NCBI GenBank assembly: GCA_009760885.1
Contig: CM019716.1
Span: 10,176,438 to 10,240,437 of the forward strand
Reading direction: 5' to 3'
DNA: 64,000 bases
From: Achatina immaculata
Lineage: Eukaryota; Mollusca; Gastropoda; Stylommatophora; Achatinidae
In this document: in pieces, positions 13,161 through 24,381 of the stretch
Numbering within the stretch: position 1 is the first letter of the stretch
Layout: every line of letters begins with the position of its first letter
Made by a program: the position numbers and the translations under genes
The notes under the pieces: model-generated
Told to the model about the DNA's origin: nothing
What the model saw: only the letters and a program-made list of their open reading frames with translations
Databases searched by the model: none

Positions 13161-13948
13161 GTAACGAACTATAATTTTGTGGCCGCGACATCTACCTGCA
13201 TTGTTGGCTGGTTCTTGTCTCTTTGTTAACTGTTCCGTGGATGCAGAAAGAGTTAGAGTTATCTGGCAGATATGATTAGTGTTATCTGACAGATATGAGT
13301 TAGAGTTATCTGACGGATATGAGTTAGGCGATGTGAAAAATGTGAATGTTTCTGCAAATTTTAATTTCTGACAGAAAATAATGAATGCTGTCATGTGACA
13401 AGAACATTCATAAAACGAGGTAACATAAAACGAGGTAAGATGAAGAAAATAATCCATAAACTCAGAATAAGCCAACAGTTTTTGTATGGGTTTTGTCTAT
13501 GGCTTCGTGTAAAGATGGAAGGTGCAGTTTACTTCAACTGTCAGGAACAGATAAGACATGAAACTTGACACAAATAGTCTCAATTGTGCCCTCTTTTGAC
13601 AGACTCTGCAGCGCCCCCTGTTGGTTTGGTGAAGAGAGACAGGTAATCTATATTGTTCAAGCACTTTCCAGATGTTGGAGCACAAAATACTCAGAACTTG
13701 TTGATGGCTTCCAGATCTTCAGCTTAGTCTTAATGGACAGAGGATAAGATGTTTGAGGGGCAATCTGTGCCAGCTGTCAGGCAGGTCTCTTTGTCCAAAT
13801 CAACTCTGGGATATTTGACTTGGAAGCCAAGCAGGCCAAGGCGACATGCGGCACATGATGATGCTTGTAGCACTTGCTAAATGGACAACTTTTGTTGCAC
13901 GCCACATGCACTTACAAATAAATTATTTTGCAACACTTTTGGCACACA
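13161..13948. other. Unassigned low-copy sequence
   Basis: Mixed sequence with three direct repeats of AGTTATCTGACAGATATGAG-like units at 13250-13330. An interval around 13500-13900 is of normal complexity (contains GCAGCGCCCCCTGTTGG). No exon with convincing splice signals and frame was found. Confidence 0.4.
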
Positions 13949-14525
13949 GTGGTCAGTGCAGATCTTGTAGAGAACAAATATGGAAGAGGTGTATACCTCC
14001 TGTATGGGCACTGTGGTCAGTGCAGATCTTGTAGAGAACAAATATGGAAGAGGTGTATACCTCCTGTATGGGCACTGTGGTCAGTGCAGATCTTGTAGAG
14101 AACAAATATGGAAGAGGTGTATACCTCCTGTATGGGCACTGTGGTCAGTGCAGATCTTGTAGAGAACAAATATGGAAGAGGTGTATACCTCCTGTATGGG
14201 CACTGTGGTCAGTGCAGATCTTGTAGAGAACAAATATGGAAGCGGTGTACACCTCCTGTATGGGCACTGTGGTCAGTGCAGATCTTGTAGAGAACAAATA
14301 TGGAAGCGGTGTACACCTCCTGTATGGGCACTGTGGTCAGTGCAGATCTTGTAGAGAACAAATATGGAAGCGGTGTACACCTCCTGTATGGGCACTGTGG
14401 TCAGTGCAGATCTTGTAGAGAACAAATATGGAAGAGGTGTACACCTCCTGTATGGGCAGTGTGGTCAGTGCAGATCTTGTAGAGAACAAATATGGAAGAG
14501 GTGTACACCTCCTGTATGGGTAGTG
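13949..14525. repeat. 64-bp minisatellite, nine units
   Basis: Nine nearly identical 64-bp units contain GTGGTCAGTGCAGATCTTGT and CACCTCCTGTATGGGCACT. The first units read GTATACCTCC and later ones GTACACCTCC, with a few further single-base variants. There are no spacers, so it is a direct tandem array. 64 is not a multiple of three, so the short open frames in each unit are shadows. Confidence 0.97.
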
Positions 14526-14559
14526 TACTCTGTGACTCTGATTGGATGTCAAACTATCA

Positions 14560-14850
14560 CATCCTTCTTCTTACTTTCTCTTCACTTTATCATGTAAGTC
14601 AAGGACTCCTTCTTCTTGCTGTCCCTTCACTTTATCATGTAAGTCAAGGACTTCTTTTTCTTCTAGCTGTCTCTTCACTTTATCATGTAAGTCAAGGACT
14701 TCTTCTTCTTCTAGCTGTCTCTTCACTTTATCATGTAAGTCAAGGACTTCTTCTTCTTCTAGCTGTCTCTTCACTTTATCATGTAAGTCAAGGACTTCTT
14801 CTTCTTCTAGCTGTCTCTTCACTTTATCATGTAAGTCAAGACGACACAAA
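14560..14850. repeat. 48-bp minisatellite, six units (open on minus strand)
   Basis: Six 48-bp units contain CTTTATCATGTAAGTCAAGG and TTCTTCTTCTAGCTGTCTC. On the minus strand each unit encodes LDLHDKVKRQLEEEEV, a strongly charged 16-residue repeat that stays open for ~119 residues (14930-14571). The 48-bp period keeps the frame automatically, so translation is possible but unproven. Confidence 0.9.
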
Positions 14851-14944
14851 TGACTAATCATGAACACTCTGTGAATTGGAAAACTTTGGGAAATATTGAA
14901 AAAAAGGGATTTCCAACACATTTGATACAATTAACATGACTGCT

Positions 14945-15935
14945 GTATCTAGACCAACAGGCAACAGTAAGAATAAATGGTGAAACAACAACTTGGTTTG
15001 ACAAAAAACAAGGGGTCCGTCAGGGGTGCATATTGTCGCCTTACTTATTTAACTTATATACTGAAAATATAATGAGGAATGTTAGAGAAAATGTAGACAA
15101 AGAATATTATGGTGCCATAACAATTGGAGGTTATGAAATCCCAGAAATTAGATATGCTGATGACACAGTATTACTGTCCACAACACAAAAAGGAATCGAA
15201 AAACTAATTATGTCTGTCCGTAAGAATAGTGAAGAGCAAGACCTCTATCTTAATGCGAAGAAAACTAAATTGATGACAACTGACAAAACAGACAAGGTAG
15301 CTGATATATGTATCAATGAAGAAAAATTGGAAGAAGTGGAGAGTTTTGAATATCTTGGATCATTACTAATTAATAATGGAGATACAACGGTGGAAATTAA
15401 AAGGATGACATCTATCGCTCTTCAGAAAGCAAAACAACTAAAGAATCTGTGGAGAGGAACAGACAGAAGTACAAAAATAATATTTTTAAGGGCATGCATC
15501 TTTCCCATCGCAACATATGCCTGCAAGACATGGACACTTAACAAAACAGCCGAGAAACACATAAATGCTTTTGAATGTAAATGCTACAGAAGAGTTCTTC
15601 AAATATCATGGACACAAAAAAGAACAAATATATCCATACTACAAGAACTTAATATTGAAGAAGGCTGGCTAGTAAAGAGGATTAAATAGAAAAAACTTAA
15701 ATATTTTGGACACATTAAAAGTCATGATAATCTAGAGAAGACCGTCTTGGAAGGGTACATAATGGGAAAAAAAAGAGAGGAAGACCAAGGCGAAGATGGC
15801 TGCAAGACATCATTGATGATCTGCAAATGGATGCATCAGCAGCAGGCCATCTTGCTTACAACCGAGAGGCCTGCAGGAGAGCTGTTAGGGAGGCAAAGTT
15901 CCGCAAGAGACATGCAAATGACTGATTGAATTGTA
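14945..15935 (+). mobile_element. 5'-truncated RTE-like LINE, 3' half
   Basis: The C-terminal half of a LINE polyprotein. QGVRQGCILSPYLFNLYTEN begins near 15008, and IRYADDTVLLS (intact Tyr-Ala-Asp-Asp catalytic box) is at about 15149-15180. The thumb and C-terminal region follow (ATYACKTWTLNKTAEK, CYRRVLQISWT). A TAG at 15687 interrupts GWLVKRIK. Downstream, other frames still carry the family end, with KRGRPRRRWLQDII and AVREAKFRKRHAND before a TGA at about 15926. The 5' half is absent. Related fragments lie at 17205-17650 (opposite strand) and 48095-48145. Confidence 0.9.
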
Positions 15936-16260
15936 TCAACAGCAGTTACCACTAGCATAAGATGTCATTAAGTGTAGCAACAGCAGTTACCACTAGCATA
16001 AGATGTCATTAAGTGTAGCAACAGCAGTTACCACTAGCATAAGATGTCATTAAGTGTAGCAACAGCAGTTACCACTAGCATAAGATGTCATTAAGTGTAG
16101 CAACAGCAGTTACCACTAGCATAAGATGTCATTAAGTGTAGCAACAGCAGTTACCACTAGCATAAGATGTCATTAAGTGTAGCAACAGCAGTTACCACTA
16201 GCATAAGATGTCATTAAGTGTAGCAACAGCAGTTACCACCAGCATAAGCTGTCTCACTAT
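15936..16260. repeat. 41-bp minisatellite, about 7.6 units
   Basis: Near-identical 41-bp units contain AGCAACAGCAGTTACCACTA and GCATAAGATGTCATTAAGTG. The array starts within a few bases of the 3' end of the LINE, so its founder was probably next to the insertion site or the element's tail. Confidence 0.97.
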
Positions 16261-16920
16261 AGACTTATTTTACACTCTTTGATGCCCAAAGTTGCCGTAT
16301 GTATCAACATACCAAAACAAAACAAAAACAAAACAAAACAAAAATCTGTAAGATATTAACACAACATTCAGGGCGAAATAATCATGATCATTGTGATATT
16401 TTTTATTGTTATTTTTTGTTGTGTTCGCTCTATCTTCTTATTACGATTAGTCTGAATTTTAAAACTTTCCATCTGAAAGGGAAACACGTCTGACCTTCAA
16501 GGTCTAATTTAACAGTAAATGCGCAATACTTAACTTCCAGAAAGAAAAAAAATTTGATCAAGTCTGGAATTAACAGACTTTGAGGAAAGTTTTATTTTTT
16601 CAAACAGATATATATGTAAATTTTTCTCAAACAAAGATTTATATGCAAATCTTTGACTTATATGAAATGTTTCCGTATGTGAGAGGTTCAAAACGTCAGC
16701 GTGAGGAAATTATTTGACCACGCTAGGCCACAAAACTCTGATAATAGAAAGAGACAAGATGGATAGAACCAGTTCCTCAAGAAAACTATACAACACAAAA
16801 CAAAATCCTTGCACACAGCTGAACAAAAAGAGAATCTCATTATACAATATTGTAGATTTGAAATTGTCCTCAAACTTTTCAAGTGCATTCGTGCCCCAGT
16901 ACAGAACATTTCTTACGCCA
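16261..16920. other. Low-copy AT-rich spacer with (AAAAC)n
   Basis: Contains an AAAACAAAAC microsatellite near 16312-16343 and direct repeats of AAATTTTTCTCAAACAAAGA-like sequence around 16600-16660. No supported gene. Confidence 0.45.
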
Positions 16921-18094
16921 CGCCTATCACAGTACATCAGTGGCAGTACAGTAGTCACAGTACATCAGTGGCAGTACAGTAGTCACAGTATATTAGTGGC
17001 AGTACAGTAGTCACAATATATTAGTGGCAGTACAGTAGTCACAGTATATTAGTGGCAGTACAGTAGTCGCAGTATATTAGTGCCAGTACAGTAGTCACAA
17101 TATATTAATGGCAGTACAGTAGTCACAGTATATTAGTGGCAGTACAGTAGTCACAATATATTAATGGCAGTACAGTAGTCACAGTATATTAGTGGCAGTA
17201 CAGTCATTCATTCATTCATTCATTTGCATGTCCCTTGCAACACTCCTGTAGGCCTCTCGGTTGTGAGCAAGATGGCCTGCTGCTGATGCATCCATTTGCA
17301 GATCATCAATGATGTCTTGCAGCCATCTTCGCCTTGGTCTTCCTCTCTTTTTTTCCCATTATGTACCCTTCCAAGACGGTCTTCTCTAAATTATCATGAC
17401 GTTTAATGTGTCCAAAATATTTAAGTTTTCTCTATTTAATCCTCTTTACTAGCCAGCCTTCTTCATTATTAAGCTCTTGTAGTATGGACATATTTGTTCT
17501 TTTTCGTGTCCACGATATTTGAAGAACTCTTCTGTAGCATTTACAGTCAAAGGCATTTCTGTGTTTCTCAGCTGTTTTGTTAAGTGTCCATGTCTCACAG
17601 GCATATGTTGCGATGGGAAAGATGCATGCCCTTAAAAATATTATTTTTGTAGTACAGTAGTCACAGTATATTAGTGGCAGTAAAGTAGTCATAGTTTATA
17701 AGTGGGAGTACAGAAGTCACAGTACAGTAGTCACAGTACAGAAGTCACAGTACAGTAGTCACAGTACAGTAGTCACAGTACAGTAGTCACAGTACAGTAG
17801 TCACAGTACAGTAGTCACAACACAGTAGTCACAGTACAGTAGTCACAACACAGTAGTCACAGTACAGTAGTCACAACACAGTAGTCACAGTACAGTAGTC
17901 ACAACACAGTAGTCACAGCACAGTAGTCACAGTACAGAAGTCACAGCACAGTAGTCACAGTACAGAAGTCACAACACAGTAGTCACAGCACAGTAGTCAC
18001 AGTACAGAAGTCACAGCACAGTAGTCACAGTACAGAAGTCACAGCACAGTAGTCACAGTACAGAAGTCACAGCACAGTAGTCACAGTACAGTAG
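16921..18094. repeat. CAGTACAGTAGTCA array (14/28-bp periods), split by a LINE fragment
   Basis: The left part (16925-17200) has 28-bp units with AGTCACAGTATATTAGTGGC. The right part (17650-18094) has 14-bp units AGTCACAGTACAGT, with variants that alternate in blocks (GTAGTCACAACACA, GAAGTCACAGCACA). The LINE piece at 17205-17650 lies between them, so it inserted into, or was amplified with, the array. Confidence 0.95.
17205..17650 (-). mobile_element. 3' fragment of the RTE-like LINE, minus strand
   Basis: The minus strand encodes the same C-terminal segment as the element at 14945-15935: IIFLRACIFPIATYACETWT and CYRRVLQISWTRKRTN. The 3' tail is an (AATG)n run, seen on the plus strand as ATTCATTCATTCATT at 17205-17222. 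The fragment is 5'-truncated and sits inside the CAGTA array. It is in inverted orientation to the 14945-15935 copy. Confidence 0.9.
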
Positions 18095-18940
18095 TGTAAA
18101 CCTAGCCGGTGCTAGATCTACAATGGGGACAATTTAGGGAAGGGACAGGAACAAATCTCAGCTGCAACCCACAAATCCATGGGCAATTTACTACAGTACT
18201 GGGTGGTCAGGGTCAACCCATCTAACAGACAATCCAGGATTTCCCTCCAAGGATACTGCATGCCAGTTATGCAGCATATTACATACATTCATACAATTTA
18301 CATAACATGCAATACACATTACCAAGTCAAGCAATTAAATCAATCAATATATTTATTATCCACACTAAACACACAATATTAACACTATAGCAGACACTGC
18401 ATGGACAGTACATCAAAACGTATCATCAAGAATGAAAACAAGTATGACATCACAATAATGTATAACTCTAAATATCAATCGAAATCATATGGACAAAATG
18501 GGCCTGGACTCTCCTGGCCTTCATAACCATATGCATACATTCATCTAAATTTTGCTAACGCACTTATTAACATTGCAGCTACTGTTTCTCTTAATGAAAC
18601 TCGCATCATCCCTTGTGCTAATGCACCGATTTATCCCACATCTCTCCCCTGTGTGCCAATGCACTGAATTCTCATTTTCTCTCCCTTTGCTAGCGCGCCG
18701 AATTATCACACATATCTCCCCCTTTGTGCCAATGCACTGAATCATCCACATATCTCTCTTTGTACCGATGCACCGAATCATCCACATATCTCCACAACTA
18801 AGCCCCGTCATCTTTCCTCTATATTGTCTCCCTTTAGCAGGCTTTTCCTCGCTATATATATATATTGACCTTCCGCCCCCGGATTACGCTCCGCCCACGT
18901 CGTACACCCAATGAGCTTCAAATGGCCGTTTAAAAGTGGC
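18095..18940 (-). mobile_element. Probable solo LTR, minus orientation
   Basis: A ~840-bp insertion in the CAGTA array. Read on the minus strand it has an LTR-like order: GC boxes and a TATA run (18850-18905), internal ~30-bp repeats with GATATGTGGATGATTCAGTG, an AATAAA signal near 18350, then a conserved stretch with TGCTGCATAACTGGCATGCA and an end in TTTACA. A diverged copy in the opposite orientation is at 24382-25525 and shares the promoter-signal-tail layout. No gag-pol interior is present. A 4-bp CTAC flanking match exists but is weak because the target is itself a repeat. LTR status is inferred; another promoter-bearing repeat is possible. Confidence 0.6.
18850..18905 (-). promoter_or_regulatory. 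GC-box plus TATA promoter-like segment in the LTR
   Basis: On the minus strand, GACGTGGGCGGAGCG and GGGGGCGGAAGG precede ATATATATATATAGCGAGG. This is a compact GC-box/TATA arrangement typical of a polymerase II promoter, at the position of U3 in the proposed LTR. Confidence 0.5.
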
Positions 18941-20366
18941 AGTACAGTAGTCACAGTACATTAGTGGTAATACAGTAGTCACAGTACAGCAATGGCAGTA
19001 CAGTAGTTACAGTACAGCAGTGACAGTACAGTAGTCACAGTGCATTAATGGCAGCACAGCAGTCACAGTATAGTAGTGGCAGTACAGTAGTCACAGTACA
19101 TTAGTGGTAATACAGTAGTCACAGTACAGCAATAGGAGTACAGTAGTTACAGTACAGCAGTGACAGTACAGTAGTCACAGTGCATTAGTGGCAGTACAGC
19201 AGTCATAGTATATTAGTGGCAGTACAGCAGTCATAGTATATTAGTGGCAGTACAGCAGTCATAATATATTAGTGGCAGTACAGTAGTGACAGTACAGTCA
19301 AGACTGACTCTCATTGTGATGTCACATGATGATGGCGTACTGTTAGAACGAAGGTGTGATATTAGTGTGATGTTAACGTAAATGTTAACATGATGATGGC
19401 GTAATGTTAGCAATGTTAGCTTGAGTTTAGTATGATGATGGCGCTATGTTAGTGTGGTGGTTTGGGCACGGAGGTTAAGCTAGGAGAGATTGTGATATAG
19501 AGAGATGTGCTGCAGAGCTTCCGAGAATGTTTTTGTGGTTATCATACCGCGATGAGTGACTGTGGGTATGGGGCTTTGTAGACGAGACTGAGGTCTTGTA
19601 ACTTCTTCTAGAAGCTGAGCATTTTTACCCTCTGTCGCGTCCGGTGCCTAACCCTAACCAGAGTAACTCAGGTATGTAACCTTTTCCTTCCTATCCGTGT
19701 CATACCTCAAAGAAGACTCATTCTCCCATGCGCTCCACCACAAAAATAATAAAAAATAAAGCAAAACTACGAAATGCAATGGATTTTTGCCAGAACCAGA
19801 AGGTTTATTGCTATTTTACAGAGACCTCTCCCAATTTAGCCAGAAACTCTCGACAAAACACAGGAGACTAACTGTTCATAGTTACGCATCATTCCAAAAT
19901 GACAGCTCCTAACAGTTCATAAATCATTTATTTAATAATCTCCTAATAAACATAGTTATCTTCCTCAAGAACACGAGTTATCCTCTCCTTAAAATCAAGG
20001 TTACCTTCTCCTCATAACAAATCAAAACATCCCGGACAGTTATGTGCAAGCTACCTTAAGCAGGATATGTCCTGAAAGTTGGAAATAATGAACAGCTACC
20101 TCAGATCCAGTTCAATAAACTATATATCAGTGTCTCCTAAGCTAGAAAGAGATCATATCTGACAAATTTTGTTTAATGAAATATGTGTCTGAAGCACAAT
20201 ACAAAATCGCCTAATCTCGATAACACGTATTTCAATTGTAAAAGAATCTGCATCGTCATATTTGATAAACAAAAATATCAAAATACTGGGCTCTATAGCC
20301 TGCTTTAAAACACTAAATAATTATCTAAAGTTGAAGTAAATGTGAAATATAGTATTAACACTTCAT
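18940..20366. repeat. ~1.41-kb tandem duplication, copy 1
   Basis: Begins with CAGTA-type minisatellite units (18940-19290), then a low-copy ~1-kb stretch (19300-20350) with GATGATGGCG repeats and TACCCTCTGTCGCGTCCGG. The whole block recurs about 1,410 bp downstream. No gene was recognised in the low-copy part. Confidence 0.93.
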
Positions 20367-21790
20367 TAGTGGTAATACAGTAGTCACAGTACAGCAATGG
20401 CAGTACAGTAGTTACAGTACAGCAGTGACAGTACAGTAGTCACAGTGCATTAATGGCAGCACAGCAGTCACAGTATAGTAGTGGCAGTACAGTAGTCACA
20501 GTACATTAGTGGTAATACAGTAGTCACAGAACAGCAATAGGAGTACAGTAGTTACAGTACAGCAGTGACAGTACAGTAGTCACAGTGCATTAGTGGCAGT
20601 ACAGCAGTCATAGTATATTAGTGGCAGTACAGCAGTCATAGTATATTAGTGGCAGTACAGCAGTCATAATATATTAGTGGCAGTACAGTAGTGACAGTAC
20701 AGTCAAGACTGACTCTCATTGTGATGTCAGCATGATGATGGCGTACTGTTAGAACGAAGGTGTGATATTAGTGTGATGTTAACGTAAATGTTAACATGAT
20801 GATGGCGTAATGTTAGCAATGTTAGCTTGAGTTTAGTATGATGATGGCGCTATGTTAGTGTGGTGGTTTGGGCACGGAGGTTAAGCTAGGAGAGATTGCG
20901 ATATAGAGAGATGTGCTGCAGAGCTTCCGAGAATGTTTTTGTGGTTATCATACCGCGACGAGTGACTGTGGGTATGGGGCTTTGTAGACGAGACGGAGGT
21001 CAGGACAAGGACTGAGGTCTTGTAACTTCTTCTAGAAGCTGAGCATTTTTACCCTCTGTCGCGTCCGGTGCCTAACCCTAACCAGAGTAACTCAGGTATG
21101 TAACCTTTTCCTTCCTATCCGTGTCATACCTCAAAGAAGACTCATTCTCCCATGCGCTCCACCACAAAAATAATAAAAAATAAAGCAAAACTATGAAATG
21201 CAATGGATTTTTGCCAGAACCAGAAGGTTTATTGCTATTTTACAGAGACCTCTCCCAATTTAGCCAGAAACTCTCGACAAAACACAGGAGACTAACTGTT
21301 CATAGTTACGCATCATTCCAAAATGACAGCTCCTAACAGTTCATAAATCATTTATTTAATAATCTCCTAATAAACATAGTTATCTTCCTCAAGAACACGA
21401 GTTATCCTCTCCTTAAAATCAAGGTTACCTTCTCCTCATAACAAATCAAAACATCCCGGACAGTTATGTGCAAGCTACCTTAAGCAGGATATGTCCTGAA
21501 AGTTGGAAATAATGAACAGCTACCTCAGATCCAGTTCAATAAACTATATATCAGTGTCTCCTAAGCTAGAAAGAGATCATATCTGACAAATTTTGTTTAA
21601 TGAAATATGTGTCTGAAGCACAATACAAAATCGCCTAATCTCGATAACACGTATTTCAATTGTAAAAGAATCTGCATCGTCATATTTGATAAACAAAAAT
21701 ATCAAAATACTGGGCTCTATAGCCTGCTTTAAAACACTAAATAATTATCTAAAGTTGAAGTAAATGTGAAATATAGTATTAACACTTCAT
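20367..21790. repeat. ~1.41-kb tandem duplication, copy 2
   Basis: A near-identical repeat of the previous block. Differences include a short insertion around 20998-21010 (GAGGTCAGGACAAGGACT) that duplicates local sequence, and single substitutions. The block ends at ACACTTCATT, where copy 1 runs into the array and copy 2 into new sequence. Confidence 0.93.
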
Positions 21791-22250
21791 TAAAAGGTTA
21801 GCAATTTCCACACAGGTGGTATCTTAAATCAACACTGGGAAACTGTTTCTGCCAAAGATATTGATCTTACATTAAAACAGAATACAACAGATAGCATAAT
21901 CACACGAAAATATTCTAAATGCAGGAATTGGGTACACATATTTTAGGTTGAGTTCTATGTTACGTACATGTAGCGGAGGTCAGCATGGCGGCCGGACATT
22001 AGCCCGGGGTGTGGCTGACTTAGGCTCAGGCGACTTGCTGGCGAATGAATGGATCTTCTCCTCGGCTCTGAAATCACGTGAACATGCGCCGAACGAGCGG
22101 AAGTCGCGTCACCTCGAATCGCATGTCCTCTGTTACCTCGACCTATTCCGTAGTTTTCCCATTTCGTCAAATCATTTGAGACCTCTCCCGGCGAGCTGTC
22201 TCATGCGTGTGACGAAATATAACTGAAATATTTCCTTCATCAACCGCCAT
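21791..22250. other. Low-copy sequence with a CpG-dense patch
   Basis: From about 21970 to 22220 I count roughly two dozen CpG dinucleotides, far denser than the surroundings, including GCGCCGAACGAGCGG. This could be an unmethylated regulatory island or a fragment of a mobile element. The open frames across it on both strands have no recognisable domain. Confidence 0.45.
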
Positions 22251-22254
22251 TATC

Positions 22255-22650
22255 ATGGCGCTGACTACTTTTATCATGATGTTGATTACTTTTATCATGA
22301 TATTGACTACTTTTATTATGGTGTTGACTACTATTATCGTGATGCTGGCTACTTCTATCATGATGTTGACTAGTTTTATCATGATATTGACTAGTTTTAT
22401 CACGATGTTGACTAGTTATATCACGATATTAACTACTTTTATAATCATGATGACCAATTTTATCATAATTTCAACTACTTTTATCATGACATTGACTACT
22501 TATATCATGATGTTGACTACTTTTATCGTGTTGTTGACTACATCTATCATGATGGTGTCTACTTTTATCATGATGTTGACTACTTCTATCATGATGCTGT
22601 CTACTTCTAAAGTGATGGTAACTACTTTAATCATGATGTTGACTTGTTTC
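22255..22650. repeat. 21-bp minisatellite
   Basis: About nineteen units of TTGACTACTTTTATCATGATG with variants. The 21-bp period keeps a plus-strand frame open for 141 residues (LTTFIMM repeats) and a minus-strand frame open too, so neither is evidence of a protein. Confidence 0.95.
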
Positions 22651-22759
22651 ATATTTTCAGTGTGTGTCTGTCACAAATAAAAAGATGGAAATATGTCCCT
22701 GAGATCTCTGGATCTTGCCTCAGACTGGAACTGTTGGGAAATATCTGTTAAAAAATATT

Positions 22760-22761
22760 CC

Positions 22762-22792
<31 letters not shown>

Positions 22793-22830
22793 GTCATCGT
22801 CATCGTCATCGTCATCATCACCATCATGAA
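22760..22830. repeat. (CAT)n/(CGT)n microsatellite
   Basis: A run of CATCATCAT grading into CGTCATCGTCAT. Confidence 0.95.
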
Positions 22831-22899
22831 AGTATGTTCACGTTACAGTTATCCCTCCTGAATATCCGTCCCAATTTTAAAAAAAAAACATGTTATTGC

Positions 22900-23060
22900 T
22901 ATCATTGTGTCACTTTGTAAGAATGTTAATACTATCATTGTGTCACTTTGTAAGAATGTTAATACTATCCTTGTGTCACCTTGTAAAATGTTAATACTAT
23001 CCTTGTGTCACCTTGTAAAATGTTAATACTATCATTGTGTCACCTTGAAAAAGTGTTACT
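22900..23060. repeat. ~31-bp minisatellite, five units
   Basis: Units contain GTTAATACTATCCTTGTGTC and ACCTTGTAAAAT. Confidence 0.85.
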
Positions 23061-23290
23061 ATCATAACTATAACATCTTTATATCATCGTAATATCATCT
23101 GATAAGTTCGGTCTTATCATGTCTGTGCTCACAGCTGTCTCAGGTACAATCAGAAACAGTCTGACCGAGTCTCTGACCTCTCTCATGTATGTTCTTGAGG
23201 AGGAGTGTTAGATGATTTCTGTAACATGTAACACCATATAACAACATTTAACGCCATGGTTACAAGCAACAACTGTCTTGAAAGGTGACA
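23061..23290. other. Unassigned low-copy sequence
   Basis: Between two arrays; no supported feature. Confidence 0.35.
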
Positions 23291-23309
23291 CTTGTCATGT
23301 CCAGGTTCC

Positions 23310-23610
23310 ATATCACACAGGACTTTGGACATAAAATCAACATCTCACAGGACATAGGACATCACATAAACATCTCACAGGATATTGGACATCACATCGA
23401 CATCTTACAGGATATTGGACATAACATCAACATCTCACATGACATTGACATCACATCAACATCTCACAGGATATTGGACATCACATCAACATATCACAGG
23501 ACACTGACATCACATCAACATCTCACAGGACATAGGACATCACATCAACATCTCACAGGATATTGGACATCACATCAACATCTCACAGGACATTGGACAT
23601 CATACATCAC
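23310..23610. repeat. 30-bp minisatellite
   Basis: About ten units combine ACATCAACATCTCACAGGA and TATTGGACATC. The open frame across it follows from the period. Confidence 0.92.
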
Positions 23611-23619
23611 ACTTACCTT

Positions 23620-24020
23620 TATGTAAGTTACTCTATCCTACCTGGACGTAAGTTACTTTATCTTACCTGGATATATGTTACTCTATCTTACCTCGATGTA
23701 AGTTACTCTAGTTTACCTGGATGAAAGTTACTTTATATTACCTGCATGTAAGTTACTCTATGTTACCTGGATGTAAGTTACTCTAAGTTACCTGGATGTT
23801 ACTCTATCTTACCTGGATATTACTCTATTTTACCTGGATGTAAATTACACTAGCTTACATGGATGCAAAATTACTCTATCTTACCTGGATGTTAATCTAT
23901 CTTACTTGGATATTACTCTAACTTATCTGGATGTTACTCTATCTTACCTGGATATTATTCTAGCTTATTTGGATGTAAGTCACTCTATCTTACCTAGATG
24001 TAAGTTACTCTATCTTACCT
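23620..24020. repeat. ~25-bp minisatellite
   Basis: Diverged units of TTACTCTATCTTACCTGGAT with or without GTAAG. Several carry TGGATGTAAG, a donor-like string of no clear meaning here. Confidence 0.9.
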
Positions 24021-24380
24021 GTATGAGGCTGAAAAGTGAACAGTATTTGTTTAGAAAAATAAGATCAAATTCATTTTTCATTTTTGAGCTTTTAAAAATT
24101 GTAAATGTTGATTATTTGTCATACAGCTTTCTCCTGTACTCATTTTTCCATCTACATCTCTTCCTCTCCTCTCTTATTCTCTTCTTTCCTCTCTTCGTCT
24201 TACCTCACTCCATTTCTTTGCCACTCTTTCTCCCTTCTCACGCTCCATCTTCCCTCTTCCTCTCTCTCACTATCTCTCCTCTCTCTCTCTCATTCTTTCT
24301 CACTCTCTCTCCCTCTCACTCTCTCTCCTCTCTCTCTCACTCTCTTTCACTCTCTCTCTCTCTCTCACTCTCTAACTCTC
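24021..24380. repeat. Pyrimidine-rich low-complexity tract
   Basis: A short low-copy part, then CT-rich sequence from about 24130 to 24375 that ends in (CTCTCT)n. Its open frames are compositional. Confidence 0.85.
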
Positions 24381-24381
24381 A

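Noticed and set aside
13949..14525. CRISPR-like array
   Set aside because: The units are contiguous 64-bp direct repeats without unique spacers, and the context is a eukaryotic genome.
19645..19662. Telomere-like CCTAACCCTAACC
   Set aside because: Only about two units; too short to mean a telomere or interstitial telomeric array.
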